From Candidatus Villigracilis vicinus (GTDB lineage: Bacteria > Chloroflexota > Anaerolineae > Anaerolineales > Villigracilaceae): a stretch of DNA of 64,000 nucleotides. The stretch covers positions 174,282 through 238,281 of the forward strand of contig JADKIL010000007.1 of assembly GCA_016721315.1 (NCBI GenBank), read 5' to 3'. How positions within the stretch are numbered: position 1 is the stretch's first letter; each line of letters begins with the position of its first letter. Below, piece after piece: positions 35,242-43,469 of this stretch. The translations under genes were made by a program, and so were the position numbers. The notes beneath the pieces are model-generated. The model was not told where the DNA came from. It searched no databases and saw only the letters and a list, made by a program, of their open reading frames with translations.

Positions 35242-35886
35242 CTACTTCCTTTTTTTCATGGCGGCATAACGCGAAACAAGATGCACCCACCAGGGCGACA
35301 ACTTTGTTTTGACCTTCGCCTGCCGGATGACCTTTCGCATCTCATCTGGACCTTGAAATGGATCCAGCACCAGAACAGAGGTTGCCACTTCGAACGCGCC
35401 ATGCGCATCTGACCCGACAGTGCCAGGCAGATCATATTTCTCGGCAAACGCCCTGGCTTGGTGATTAAAATGCGGGTCCATGCAGCGCGAGTTAAATACT
35501 TCAATCGCATCTACATGGGGGACGATTTCCAACAAGTCTATTTCCTTCCAACCACCCTTGCGATGGGTATCATACGGATGCGACACACTGATGAACGCCC
35601 CTTGCTCCTTCAACCGTCGTATCGTCTCCTGCGGCGTCAGCCCGGCGGGAATTTCCTCCTTCACAAATGCAGCAAGGATCTCCCCTTTGGTGGTCATGAT
35701 CTCCTCACCCACGATGATTAGTTCCGGGTCCAGTGCTTGAGCCGCCCGTGCTCCGGCAATCGAGTTGTGGTCAGTAATGACGAGGCGATCCAGACCTTTT
35801 TTCCGCGCCATGCGAATCAGGTCCTCAGGCTTGGTTAAAGAGTCTTTCGATGCGTTGGTATGGCAATGAAATTCTAGAGTAATCAT
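35242..35886 (-). CDS. PHP-domain metal-dependent phosphoesterase
   Basis: A 214-residue PHP protein. The first metal motif is EFHCHTNASKDS at residues 4-15. ITDHNSIAGA near 37 and SVSHPYDTHRKGGW near 100 follow, and GSDAHGAFEVA near 165 gives the final metal ligands. The length and order fit the stand-alone PHP_N/C family (YciV-like), which dephosphorylates nucleotides such as pAp or the ends of short oligonucleotides. I prefer the ATG at 35886 to an upstream GTG at 35910. It is divergent from the SPFH gene set. Confidence 0.85.
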   Translation of the reverse strand: MITLEFHCHTNASKDSLTKPEDLIRMARKKGLDRLVITDHNSIAGARAAQALDPELIIVGEEIMTTKGEILAAFVKEEIPAGLTPQETIRRLKEQGAFISVSHPYDTHRKGGWKEIDLLEIVPHVDAIEVFNSRCMDPHFNHQARAFAEKYDLPGTVGSDAHGAFEVATSVLVLDPFQGPDEMRKVIRQAKVKTKLSPWWVHLVSRYAAMKKRK

Positions 35887-36025
35887 ATCCAAATCCGGGA
35901 CGATTGGCACTTGAATCGTCCATGCAATTCTTATATACTAATATTCAGTTTCTCTGGGCGGCATAAAAAAACATCAATGCCCATATCGTCACCGTTTCGA
36001 ACGGCCTTACATCAACGAGGACTCC

Positions 36026-37273
36026 ATGGTTGGAAACATCAACAACGAATTTGACCCCATCGCCTTATGGGTTTTATTAATGCTGTCTGGTGGGCAGCGT
36101 TTTACCGCCCACGAACTCTCCAGATTTCCAGATCGACCCAATGGCAATCTTTGGGCAGCCTTGCAAACCCTACTAGACAGGCAGTTCATCAAGAGCGAAA
36201 AAGGGAAATTCATCATTGCCACAGCAGGCATTGAATTTCTGGCATTACGAGGGGTCATTGCGGCCGAACCCGAAGATGAACCCGAGCGCAAAGATTTTAT
36301 CAAGAAAATCCGTCCGCCTTTTTTCTCTTCTTTTAATGAATTCTTTGTCTGGATCGCAATGCCGCTGATCCTGCTCATCCCGGCTTTTGCCTTTGCTTCA
36401 GCAGCAACAGCTGGCTATTATTTTATCTCGTTGGATAAAAAGATCGCCCAGATCTCAGTCTGGGTTCTGTACTTTGCCATTGTCATTTTATATGTATGGC
36501 TCTCACATCATCATGTGATGGAAAATGAACGGCTGGTCATTTTTCGTGGAGGCAAAGCCATCGGCAAAAAAGGACCCGGTCTCGTCTTCATTTTGCCTTT
36601 GATCGATAACCCCAAAAAGGTGGATGTTCGCGAACGTTCACAGGAAATCAAAAAGGAGCCCTGCATCACGCAAGACAGAATCCTGGCGAATGCTGGTTTC
36701 TATATTTCGTGGCACATCGACGACCCCACTCCAAGCCTGACGAAGGTATCCAAAGTGGACGAGTCAATGTCGCTGCTTAGCACCGCTGTTTTGCGTGCTA
36801 CCATCGCAGAATTCACAATGGAAAACGCTATGGAAAGAAGGCGCGCCCTGAATGCACTCATCCGCAGCCGCATCGAACACAAAGCAACGGAATGGGGTGT
36901 GGAAGTCAATAATACTGAGCTTCGCGAATTAACGCCGCCTGACGGTGTGATGAAACACATCGAAAATCTCTTCACTGCCAACTTGGAAAGTGAAGCCAGT
37001 CTCGTAAAATCTGATGCAAAAGTCCGCTCGTTGCGAGACTTCCTGACCATTGGCGAAGGCATGGCAAGGAATCCCATCGCTTTTAATTTGAAATATCTTG
37101 ATACGCTTGAACGGATCGGCGAGGGCGCATCCACCAAATACATTATCCCCATGGAGTTCTTTAACTTCCTTCGAGATTTTGCCCAAGCTCAAGGCGGGCG
37201 CAATGGCGATAGCAACCACGGAAACGGCAATAATCCACCCGGACCATTGCCGCCTGGTGGATCTGTTCAATAA
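36026..37273 (+). CDS. winged-helix-membrane-SPFH/band-7 fusion protein
   Basis: A 415-residue protein in three parts. Residues ~10-75 look like a winged helix: ALWVLLMLSGGQRFTAHELS, a helix with NLWAALQTLLDRQFI, then a beta wing KGKFIIATAGIEFL. Residues ~112-165 hold two membrane helices. From ~168 the pattern RLVIFRGGKAIGKKGPGLVFILPLID is the start of an SPFH (stomatin/band 7) domain, with ATIAEFTMENAMERR near 265-280 as in stomatins. The tail is Gly/Asn/Pro-rich. SPFH proteins form ring-shaped membrane microdomain scaffolds. A wHTH-like domain on the same chain is unusual. It is first of three related genes, with ribosome site GAGGA at the ATG. Confidence 0.8.
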   Translation: MVGNINNEFDPIALWVLLMLSGGQRFTAHELSRFPDRPNGNLWAALQTLLDRQFIKSEKGKFIIATAGIEFLALRGVIAAEPEDEPERKDFIKKIRPPFFSSFNEFFVWIAMPLILLIPAFAFASAATAGYYFISLDKKIAQISVWVLYFAIVILYVWLSHHHVMENERLVIFRGGKAIGKKGPGLVFILPLIDNPKKVDVRERSQEIKKEPCITQDRILANAGFYISWHIDDPTPSLTKVSKVDESMSLLSTAVLRATIAEFTMENAMERRRALNALIRSRIEHKATEWGVEVNNTELRELTPPDGVMKHIENLFTANLESEASLVKSDAKVRSLRDFLTIGEGMARNPIAFNLKYLDTLERIGEGASTKYIIPMEFFNFLRDFAQAQGGRNGDSNHGNGNNPPGPLPPGGSVQ

Positions 37274-37299
37274 AATAATTATTTAATTTAAGCTAAAAT

Positions 37300-37524
37300 C
37301 TATCTGGAGTTGCTTCGAAGTCTTTGAATGTCTTCAGGTGCAAGAAAGCTTTCCGGATTAACACCTACAGCCAATGCCACGCTCGAAAGCGCAGCCGCAA
37401 ACCCAACTCTATAATTATCATCATCAGTTCGCTGTGTACCATTCGCTGCAGACGCAAAATATATACTCATTAATGTTCTGGCTATATCGTCGCGAAACCA
37501 GGGTTTAATATCGTTAGATGACAT
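37300..37524 (-). CDS. small hypothetical protein within the SPFH gene set
   Basis: A 74-residue protein on the strand opposite its neighbours. AAGGAG lies 12 bases upstream of the ATG, a rather long spacing. The sequence is amphipathic, with a helical Ala/Ser/Val-rich middle (FAAALSSVALAVGV) and a polar start (DIKPWFRDDIARTL). No family is recognised. The 293 bases between it and the second SPFH gene are AT-rich and hold no supported gene. It could be an unrelated small gene or a spurious frame. Confidence 0.45.
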   Translation of the reverse strand: MSSNDIKPWFRDDIARTLMSIYFASAANGTQRTDDDNYRVGFAAALSSVALAVGVNPESFLAPEDIQRLRSNSR

Positions 37525-37817
37525 GTTTTTATCTTTCTCCTTGGCGTTACATAATGCAGTTTGAAATAATATGTGGGTATAAAGATATTTAGTGAAATAA
37601 CAAAGCGGTGCGTATTTTACTCCACAGATGTCAAAGTGGAGCGTTTACAATCAATTTACAACAGTCAGGTGAGAATATTCACATTTATTGACGTGAGTGC
37701 CAAAGATGCGGACGAAAACAGGCTTTTGACAGGGGTCTTTTGGGGGATGGAATTCAAACCATATTGAAACAATTCCGACTGCCACATTCTCCAATTTTGA
37801 TTTAGAATCGCCCGACA

Positions 37818-39239
37818 ATGAAACGCGCCTTTAGCGGAATCGGTTCTTTTTTGCAGACGCCTTTTGGCGTGTTATTCATGATCACGGTCGTTTTCCACGG
37901 CTTGTTATGGGCACTCGGGCTTGAGTATTCAGTTATCACACTTGCCCTAGCCGGGTTCATCCTGATCGTGGATATTTTCGCCACATTCTATCTGATCGAC
38001 AAGCTCATCTACTTCTTTTCACAATTTATCCTGCCTGTGCAGACCCCGAAAGACCGACAGGAGATCTACTCACGTGTCAGCGGATTTGACGGCAGCCGTG
38101 GTCCGATCCTGTTCGTCAAGAATGGACGGGTGATCAAGCATGAAGGTGAGACCGATAAAAAAGGTCCGGGAGTGATCGTGCTGGATAGTGCCAGCGCCAT
38201 CGTCATGCAGACCGAAACAGAAATCACTGGCGCATCGGGTCCGGGCATCCGTTTTACAAAGGGGCGGGAAAAGATCGCCCGCAACGAAGGTGTGGATCTG
38301 CGCGCGCAATGGCAGTTCATCGGTCCGTTGACAAGCGACCAACCCTTCCTGAATCCGGTTCCGATCTCCGACCCGAAAAAATATAATGAAACACAAGGTC
38401 GCCGCCAGCAGACTGCGGGGCTTACCCGTGACGGGTTCGAAATATCCCCCACCATTAGTATTAAATTCCGCATTAAACAACCAGAAACGAAGGGACCCTC
38501 CGAAAGCGGCGTGGTCTCGCAATATGGCTATAATGCCGCCGCCGTACTCAGCGCCGTAACACGCGAAGTGATCGAGCTGGGCACGGCAGAGAACAAACGC
38601 ACCCGCATGGATTGGCACCGCCTGCCTGCGCATCTGGTCGTGAATCTGTGGCGCGAATATGTGCGCAAGTTCAAACTGGAAGACCTTTTCAAAGCAGAAG
38701 GCGTCAGCGGCTTGCAAACCATTGAAGAGATGATCAACCGTCGGGTAAAACGACCCGAAGTCGTCGCCATGGACGATACCGGTTTGCCCACGGGTGAAGC
38801 GCTCGTCAGTCTTGAATACCATCAACTCCTTGACCGCGGGCTGGAGATCATGGATGTTCGTATCCATAACGTCTTGTTCGATCCAGCCATTGAAGAACAA
38901 ACCATCAAGAACTGGAGTGCCGAGTGGACCAAGATCGCCAAGCGCGAAGAAGACTTGTTGAATGAGCGCGAAAAATTGATCGAGACTGCCGCACGTAATG
39001 AAGCCATCAAACGTTTCGCGAAGATCGCTTCGCAAAAATTCGAGAACCCGATCTCCACCCCAGAAGATATTTTTACCACTCTGCAAAACCTGATGGAGCC
39101 AGTAAAAGAAACCATCCTGATCGAAAGCCGCGCCAACAGCCAAATGGAAGCAGAGATCAAAAAGCTTGAAGATGTCTGGAAATGGCTGCTGGTCAGCAAA
39201 CTGGATACAACGTTGAGCCGCGAAGAGGATGAGTCATGA
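37818..39239 (+). CDS. membrane-anchored SPFH-like protein, second of the set
   Basis: A 473-residue protein. Two N-terminal membrane helices (about 16-38 and 42-72) precede a beta-rich domain. GPILFVKNGRVIKHEGETDKKGPGVIVLD near 95-123 follows the SPFH pattern of a viscous GxxxxxGPG turn, as in the first protein. Thr/Glu strands and a region with INRRVKRPEVV and LEYHQLLDRGLEIMDVRIHNVLFDP near 330-360 come next; this last piece resembles the LxxxGvxvxdvrI strand of band-7 proteins. A charged helix (~365-450) is probably coiled coil. It overlaps the third gene by 4 bases (ATGA). I find no described family for the whole protein. Confidence 0.75.
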   Translation: MKRAFSGIGSFLQTPFGVLFMITVVFHGLLWALGLEYSVITLALAGFILIVDIFATFYLIDKLIYFFSQFILPVQTPKDRQEIYSRVSGFDGSRGPILFVKNGRVIKHEGETDKKGPGVIVLDSASAIVMQTETEITGASGPGIRFTKGREKIARNEGVDLRAQWQFIGPLTSDQPFLNPVPISDPKKYNETQGRRQQTAGLTRDGFEISPTISIKFRIKQPETKGPSESGVVSQYGYNAAAVLSAVTREVIELGTAENKRTRMDWHRLPAHLVVNLWREYVRKFKLEDLFKAEGVSGLQTIEEMINRRVKRPEVVAMDDTGLPTGEALVSLEYHQLLDRGLEIMDVRIHNVLFDPAIEEQTIKNWSAEWTKIAKREEDLLNEREKLIETAARNEAIKRFAKIASQKFENPISTPEDIFTTLQNLMEPVKETILIESRANSQMEAEIKKLEDVWKWLLVSKLDTTLSREEDES

Positions 39240-40849
39240 AGCAACTCCGCGCCCAACGTGACCAATTCATTCCGCGCCTCTTCGGGCTGACAGAAGAAAG
39301 TGTGGAATACCGCAATACGATGCGCACCTATGTGCGCCTGGCGGCATGGGTTGTGCTTAGCGGTCTGACCCTCGTGCTTTTCATCTTTCTCGCAACAGAT
39401 AATATCCAGCGCGTTGCAGTGATCGGTTTAAGCATCTTTAAATACCTGCCGTTATTTGCAGTGGCATACGCACTTGCCCGCAAAAAAGCCGCCAACTATC
39501 TGGCAGATATTTTTGAGCTTGAAGATGAAGCCATTGCCGATAATTTCATTGAAGAAGTGACCTTTGGGGATGGGTCAGAGCAGATCACCATCAACGAAGG
39601 AAAAATCTCCGAAAAAGATGAACGCTCCCCCATCATCCTCATCGGCGGACCCGGTTATGTTCAAGTCAACCTGGATAGCGTTGCCCTGCTCGAACGTGTG
39701 GATGGAACACCAGAGATCATTCATCCGCGCGGCAAACCATGGAAGCTGGGCAGGTTCGAACGTATTCGAGAGATCGGCAAATATGATGAAGTGGGTAAAC
39801 GCGAATACGCCATCATTAACCTGCGCGATCAATTCGTACGCGGACTTTCCGTCCGGTCGCGCACCAAAGACGGCATCCCGCTTGAAGCGCAAGATATCAA
39901 GGTGCTGTTCAGCATTCTGCGCAAACCCAAGAACGAAGCGCCTGAAAATGACCCCTATCACTTCCAGGAAAAGGCAGTCTATTCACTGGTATACGACCAG
40001 ATCATCATGTCGCCTCCGCCTGCCAAGACCTCGGGTGTTTCCTTTCCATGGGACACAACCGTCATCCCACTGATCACCAGTGAGCTGGAAAAACTGATCA
40101 CCTCGCGTAACCTAAGCGAGATCCTTGCCAGCATCAGCACCAAGGAGATCGATAACCTGAACGCGAACGAAGTCACCAACAAACAAATGCGGCTTGAAAT
40201 GACCGGCGAACAGACCGTCGCCAGCAGCAGCGGCTCGTACCGCACTCCTAATTTTGAATCACGTTCCAAGATCACAGCCCAATTCTTCAGCAATGAGTTC
40301 GTAGAAAAAGCCGGAAAACTTGGGGTTGCCATTCACTGGATCGACATCGGCACCTGGCAGCTGCCCTCAGAAATGATCCAGGAAGAATTAAAAGCCGCTT
40401 CGCAAATGCTCCGCGAGAACGCCCGCAAACGCGGCGACATCGAACGTTCGGGCAAGCGCCATGAAATGAAAGAACTCATGGAGCTGGTTAACAACGTCAT
40501 CGTCGGCAATTTCAACAAAGGAAGCAGCGCCAGTTCCAGCCGAAAACTGTCTGAAAAAGAATATCTCGAACTTGCCAAGATCCTCGAAGACAACCCGGAT
40601 ATCGCCCACAGCCCCATGCTCCAGCAGCGCTTCTCGTTTAATGCCGCTGCAAACGTTGCGTTAAAAAGAGATGCGCACGTCCTGGCACTCGAGATCCTGA
40701 AAGCCTTCCGACGCGAGTTTATTGTCGCACGCGAACTCATTGAAAAAGAAACCCGCTCCTCGGTCGAAAAACAAGCCGAGATCGCCCGTATTGATAAAGC
40801 CCTGCGCGATATCGATTTCCATGTCTATCATTATGTAAAAGGATCTTAA
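39236..40849 (+). CDS. membrane-anchored SPFH-like protein, third of the set
   Basis: A 537-residue protein with two membrane helices (about 32-54 and 58-78), then an acidic stretch. A domain opens with RSPIILIGGPGYVQVNLDSVALLERVDGTPEIIHPRG near 125-165, parallel to the second protein. Later GVAIHWIDIGTWQLPSEMIQEELKAASQML (near 365-395) recalls the end of an SPFH domain running into its coiled-coil helix. The last 130 residues are helical and charged. It is translationally coupled to both the second SPFH gene (ATGA) and psuG (TAATG). The function is unknown; hetero-oligomerisation with the other two is a reasonable hypothesis. Confidence 0.72.
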   Translation: MKQLRAQRDQFIPRLFGLTEESVEYRNTMRTYVRLAAWVVLSGLTLVLFIFLATDNIQRVAVIGLSIFKYLPLFAVAYALARKKAANYLADIFELEDEAIADNFIEEVTFGDGSEQITINEGKISEKDERSPIILIGGPGYVQVNLDSVALLERVDGTPEIIHPRGKPWKLGRFERIREIGKYDEVGKREYAIINLRDQFVRGLSVRSRTKDGIPLEAQDIKVLFSILRKPKNEAPENDPYHFQEKAVYSLVYDQIIMSPPPAKTSGVSFPWDTTVIPLITSELEKLITSRNLSEILASISTKEIDNLNANEVTNKQMRLEMTGEQTVASSSGSYRTPNFESRSKITAQFFSNEFVEKAGKLGVAIHWIDIGTWQLPSEMIQEELKAASQMLRENARKRGDIERSGKRHEMKELMELVNNVIVGNFNKGSSASSSRKLSEKEYLELAKILEDNPDIAHSPMLQQRFSFNAAANVALKRDAHVLALEILKAFRREFIVARELIEKETRSSVEKQAEIARIDKALRDIDFHVYHYVKGS

Positions 40850-41775
40850 TGAAACACCCTCATTTCCAACTCTCTACGAAAATCACACGCGCACTCACCG
40901 TAGGCGTGCCTATTGTTGCCCTCGAATCCACTGTCATCACTCATGGTCTGCCCCAACCACAAAATTTGGAACTGGCACGCAATATGGAAAAACAAGTGAG
41001 TGACGCCGGAGCGATTCCCGCCACTGTGGCGCTGTTAGATGGAAAGATCCGCATCGGTCTCTCAGACGAGGAGCTGGTCCGGCTTTCTGAAAGTCAAGCC
41101 ACATTGAAAGTGAGTCACCGCGATTTCGCCACCGCCATCGTAAAAAAAATGGATGGCGGTACAACGGTTGCAGGTACCATGCTTGCCGCGCACATGAGCG
41201 GCATAAAAGTCTTCGCCACCGGCGGCATTGGCGGCGTACATAAAGAATCATCCTTTGATATCTCCACCGACCTGAAAGCCCTGGCAGAAACCCCCATGAT
41301 CGTGGTCTGTGCTGGAGCAAAAGCCATCCTTGATCTGCCAGCCACCATGGAATACCTTGAAACCATGGGAGTGCCAGTTGTCGGCTACCAGACTGACGAA
41401 TTCCCCGCCTTCTACTCCCGCGAAAGCGGACTTAAAGTCAGTGCCCGGCTGGATTCTGCCAAAGAGATTGCCGAGTTCGCCAAAGCTCACTGGAGCCTTG
41501 GGTTGCGCAGCGCCATCCTCGTGACGAACCCGATCCCCGAAACAGATGCCATACCCGCATCCGAGATGGAGCCGATGATCGCAAAAGCCTCCGCGGAAGC
41601 AATGGAAAAAGGAATCCACGGACAGGCATTAACTCCCTTCCTCCTTGGGCGGATTAGCGAGCTGACCAAAGGGAAGTCACTTAAAAGCAATCTTGCCCTG
41701 CTGCTTAACAATGCCCGCCTTGCGGGTGAGATCGCCAATGAAATGTACACACGCAAAAAAGAGTGGGCGATCTAA
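40849..41775 (+). CDS. psuG: pseudouridine-5'-phosphate glycosidase
   Basis: A 308-residue PsuG-family enzyme of normal length. Family hallmarks: VALESTVITHGLPQPQN near residue 23-40, MDGGTTVAGTMLAAH near 100 and FATGGIGGVHK near 120. Also PATMEYLETMGVPVVGY near 165 and TPFLLGRISELTKGKSLKSN near 260. It cleaves pseudouridine 5'-phosphate to uracil and ribose 5-phosphate (and the reverse). No kinase psuK is adjacent. Its start overlaps the stop of the third SPFH gene by one base, so it is coupled to that set. The stop codon TAA lies inside the first bases of a dispersed repeat. Confidence 0.93.
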   Translation: MKHPHFQLSTKITRALTVGVPIVALESTVITHGLPQPQNLELARNMEKQVSDAGAIPATVALLDGKIRIGLSDEELVRLSESQATLKVSHRDFATAIVKKMDGGTTVAGTMLAAHMSGIKVFATGGIGGVHKESSFDISTDLKALAETPMIVVCAGAKAILDLPATMEYLETMGVPVVGYQTDEFPAFYSRESGLKVSARLDSAKEIAEFAKAHWSLGLRSAILVTNPIPETDAIPASEMEPMIAKASAEAMEKGIHGQALTPFLLGRISELTKGKSLKSNLALLLNNARLAGEIANEMYTRKKEWAI

Positions 41776-41840
41776 GTGGTCGGTCGAAAATAATTAGAAT
41801 CCCGTCATTGCGAGCCGCGCCTTTTGCGGCGAAGCAATTT
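41772..41840 (+). repeat. dispersed repeat, copy 2, joined to a GTCATTGCGAG element
   Basis: Bases 41772-41800 match the complement of 3004-3032 (28 of 29). They are followed by CCCGTCATTGCGAG and a GCCGC/GCGGC hairpin ending GCGAAGCAATTT. The same GTCATTGCGAG...GAAGCAAT type recurs at 63062. It overlaps the psuG stop and ends about 20 bases before the SRPBCC gene. Confidence 0.75.
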
Positions 41841-41861
41841 AGTTTAACGGTTGGAGGCAGT

Positions 41862-42251
41862 ATGTCAAACGAATTTACGGTTTCTGAAACATTCAACGCC
41901 AGCGCAGAGACGATCTACACTGCCTGGATCTCCACGCAAGGTCACACCTTAATGACGGGCAGCCCTGCCAACGTGAATGGCATCCCAGGCGGAAAATTTA
42001 CCGCCTGGGATGGGTATATCTGGGGCACATTCGCCGTCTTGGAAACGAACAAACGCATTTCGCAGGCTTGGCGGACCAGCGAGTTCCCCGAAGGCGCCGA
42101 AGACTCTCAAGTGGATATCTTGCTGGAAGAGAATGAAGGCAAAACGACACTGACCTTAAAACACACACGTATCCCTGAAGGGCAGGCAGACGGTTATAAA
42201 ACCGGCTGGCAGGATTATTACTTCAAGCCAATGAAAGAATTCTTTGGTTAA
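41862..42251 (+). CDS. SRPBCC/AHSA1-like domain protein
   Basis: A 129-residue protein of the START/SRPBCC superfamily, activator-of-Hsp90-like type: FTVSETFNASAETIYTAWISTQ at the N-terminus, GGKFTAWDGYIWGTF in the middle, KRISQAWRTSEFPEG, and a C-terminal helix GWQDYYFKPMKEFF. These form a helix-grip cavity for hydrophobic ligands or a chaperone cofactor. I chose the ATG at 41862 with GGAGG 4 bases upstream; the longer frame would read the repeat element. It is followed by a strong terminator. Confidence 0.85.
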   Translation: MSNEFTVSETFNASAETIYTAWISTQGHTLMTGSPANVNGIPGGKFTAWDGYIWGTFAVLETNKRISQAWRTSEFPEGAEDSQVDILLEENEGKTTLTLKHTRIPEGQADGYKTGWQDYYFKPMKEFFG

Positions 42252-42289
42252 AAACAAATCCCCCGAGTTTAACTTCGGGGGATTTGTTT
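42252..42289. terminator. terminator after the SRPBCC gene
   Basis: AACAAATCCCCCGA pairs with TCGGGGGATTTGTT in a stem of about 15 bp with an 8-base loop. The A and T runs at the two ends allow use from either strand. It stands between the SRPBCC gene (+) and the convergent lipoprotein gene (-). The next 85 bases hold only short inverted repeats around TTGCAGAATCTGCAA. Confidence 0.85.
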
Positions 42290-42374
42290 AAGAATTTTGA
42301 TTATTTATATCTAATCCAAGTTGCGACCTTGCAGAATCTGCAAAGTTTTGGCGCCAAGGCGCAGATTGAGATAT

Positions 42375-42902
42375 CTAATTACCGTTTAATTTTGCATCGA
42401 TCGCCTTCAGTGCTGAATTCAGTGCTTCGAAGGTCAAAGGTCCGCTGACACTGGCGCCTACAGCAGACACATAATTATCATGCTGTTGAAGAACAAGGCA
42501 GTTCTTCAATACCGTATGATCCAGTTCCTGATCGGCACATTTGAATTCATAGAGATCTCCCGCAGTCACGGGGGCAAAGTTCGCCTCGACCGGCGTTGAC
42601 CAGCCAGCCGTGTAAATGTAGCCCGTATATTCCCCAAAGCCTTTAACTGCTGCTGTCGCATCCGAATAAACGATCAATTGCTGCTCTATTGCGGCCGACG
42701 TGGATTCGTTTCCATACGCAAAGCCAATGTTATAAACCTCGCCGCCCCACTCCTCACCCGTCGACTCATTGAAGATGACCCATTCGGACGGGATATCTTC
42801 CTGATCCATCATCATCAACCGCATATCAGCGGGGACATTCGATGTACAGCCAGCCAGAACCAATCCGAACAAGATCACGAACGTTAACTTTTTGGTTTTC
42901 AT
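42375..42902 (-). CDS. small lipoprotein, unknown
   Basis: A 175-residue predicted lipoprotein. MKTKKLTFVILFGLVLAGC is a clean type II signal peptide with lipobox LAGC. The mature domain is acidic and beta-rich (MDQEDIPSEWVIFNESTGEEWGGEVYNIGF, cut by short loops) with two further Cys near residues 125-135 (FKCADQ and NCLVL) that could form a disulfide. I do not recognise the family. Two earlier in-frame starts (42920 and 42944) exist; the latter overlaps the upstream thioesterase stop, so coupling is possible, but the signal peptide fits best from 42902. Confidence 0.7.
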   Translation of the reverse strand: MKTKKLTFVILFGLVLAGCTSNVPADMRLMMMDQEDIPSEWVIFNESTGEEWGGEVYNIGFAYGNESTSAAIEQQLIVYSDATAAVKGFGEYTGYIYTAGWSTPVEANFAPVTAGDLYEFKCADQELDHTVLKNCLVLQQHDNYVSAVGASVSGPLTFEALNSALKAIDAKLNGN

Positions 42903-42940
42903 CTTTTTTATCTTTTCCATATGGAGATCGTTCGGCGCCA

Positions 42941-43429
42941 TCACGAACCGGCGCCTTTTTCAAGCAGTTCTTTTACCAGGGAATCAGGCACCTGAACCGC
43001 GACCACTTCACCTTTTACTGTAATGACACCATCTGCCTGCAGCCATTCCTCGATCACTACTTTGCGCCCTTTCACTTCCTTTACCCGTGCACGGACTTCA
43101 AGGATCGGTCCCATCGGCGTAGGTTTAAGATAATCCACATGTAGAGAGGCGGTCAGGTAACGAAGTGCAGGCTCAGTATCCATTTCACGGTTTTCAGCGC
43201 GATATCCTGCCGCCGCAGCCGTACCTGTACCATGACAGTCGATCAACGAAGCGAGCAGCCCGCCATAAACATAACCGGGAATGGCGGTATGATACGGCTT
43301 GGGCTGAAAGTGGCAGACGGATTCGTCACCATCCCAATAACTTTTGATCTGATGACCAAGATCGTTCAATTTACCACAGCCGTAACAATGGGCAAAATAG
43401 TCGGGGTAGAAATCTTGAAAAGCGGTCAT
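42941..43429 (-). CDS. hotdog-fold PaaI/THEM4-like thioesterase
   Basis: A 162-residue single hotdog domain. HCYGCGKLNDLGHQIKSYWDG near residues 14-34 is typical of the THEM4/PaaI group. GYVYGGLLASLIDCHGTGTA near 52-71 holds the central helix with the catalytic Asp. LHVDYLKPTPMGPILEVRARVKEV near 96-119 is the diagnostic beta-strand pair. It would hydrolyse a short or medium acyl-CoA thioester. The last gene bases overlap possible starts of the lipoprotein gene, which suggests they form a two-gene unit. Confidence 0.88.
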   Translation of the reverse strand: MTAFQDFYPDYFAHCYGCGKLNDLGHQIKSYWDGDESVCHFQPKPYHTAIPGYVYGGLLASLIDCHGTGTAAAAGYRAENREMDTEPALRYLTASLHVDYLKPTPMGPILEVRARVKEVKGRKVVIEEWLQADGVITVKGEVVAVQVPDSLVKELLEKGAGS

Positions 43430-43469
43430 ACTATTCCTCTATGATGTTTTAGGATTTGCAACTTATGAG

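Noticed and set aside
37573..37767. 64-codon plus-strand frame starting with GTG between SPFH genes
   Set aside because: No ribosome site, AT-rich, no similarity recognised and no coupling to a neighbour; too weak to list as a gene.
38070..39143. 357-codon minus-strand open frame
   Set aside because: It lies fully opposite the second SPFH-like gene, which has consistent domains and coupling to its neighbour. The antisense frame has the unnatural composition of a shadow.
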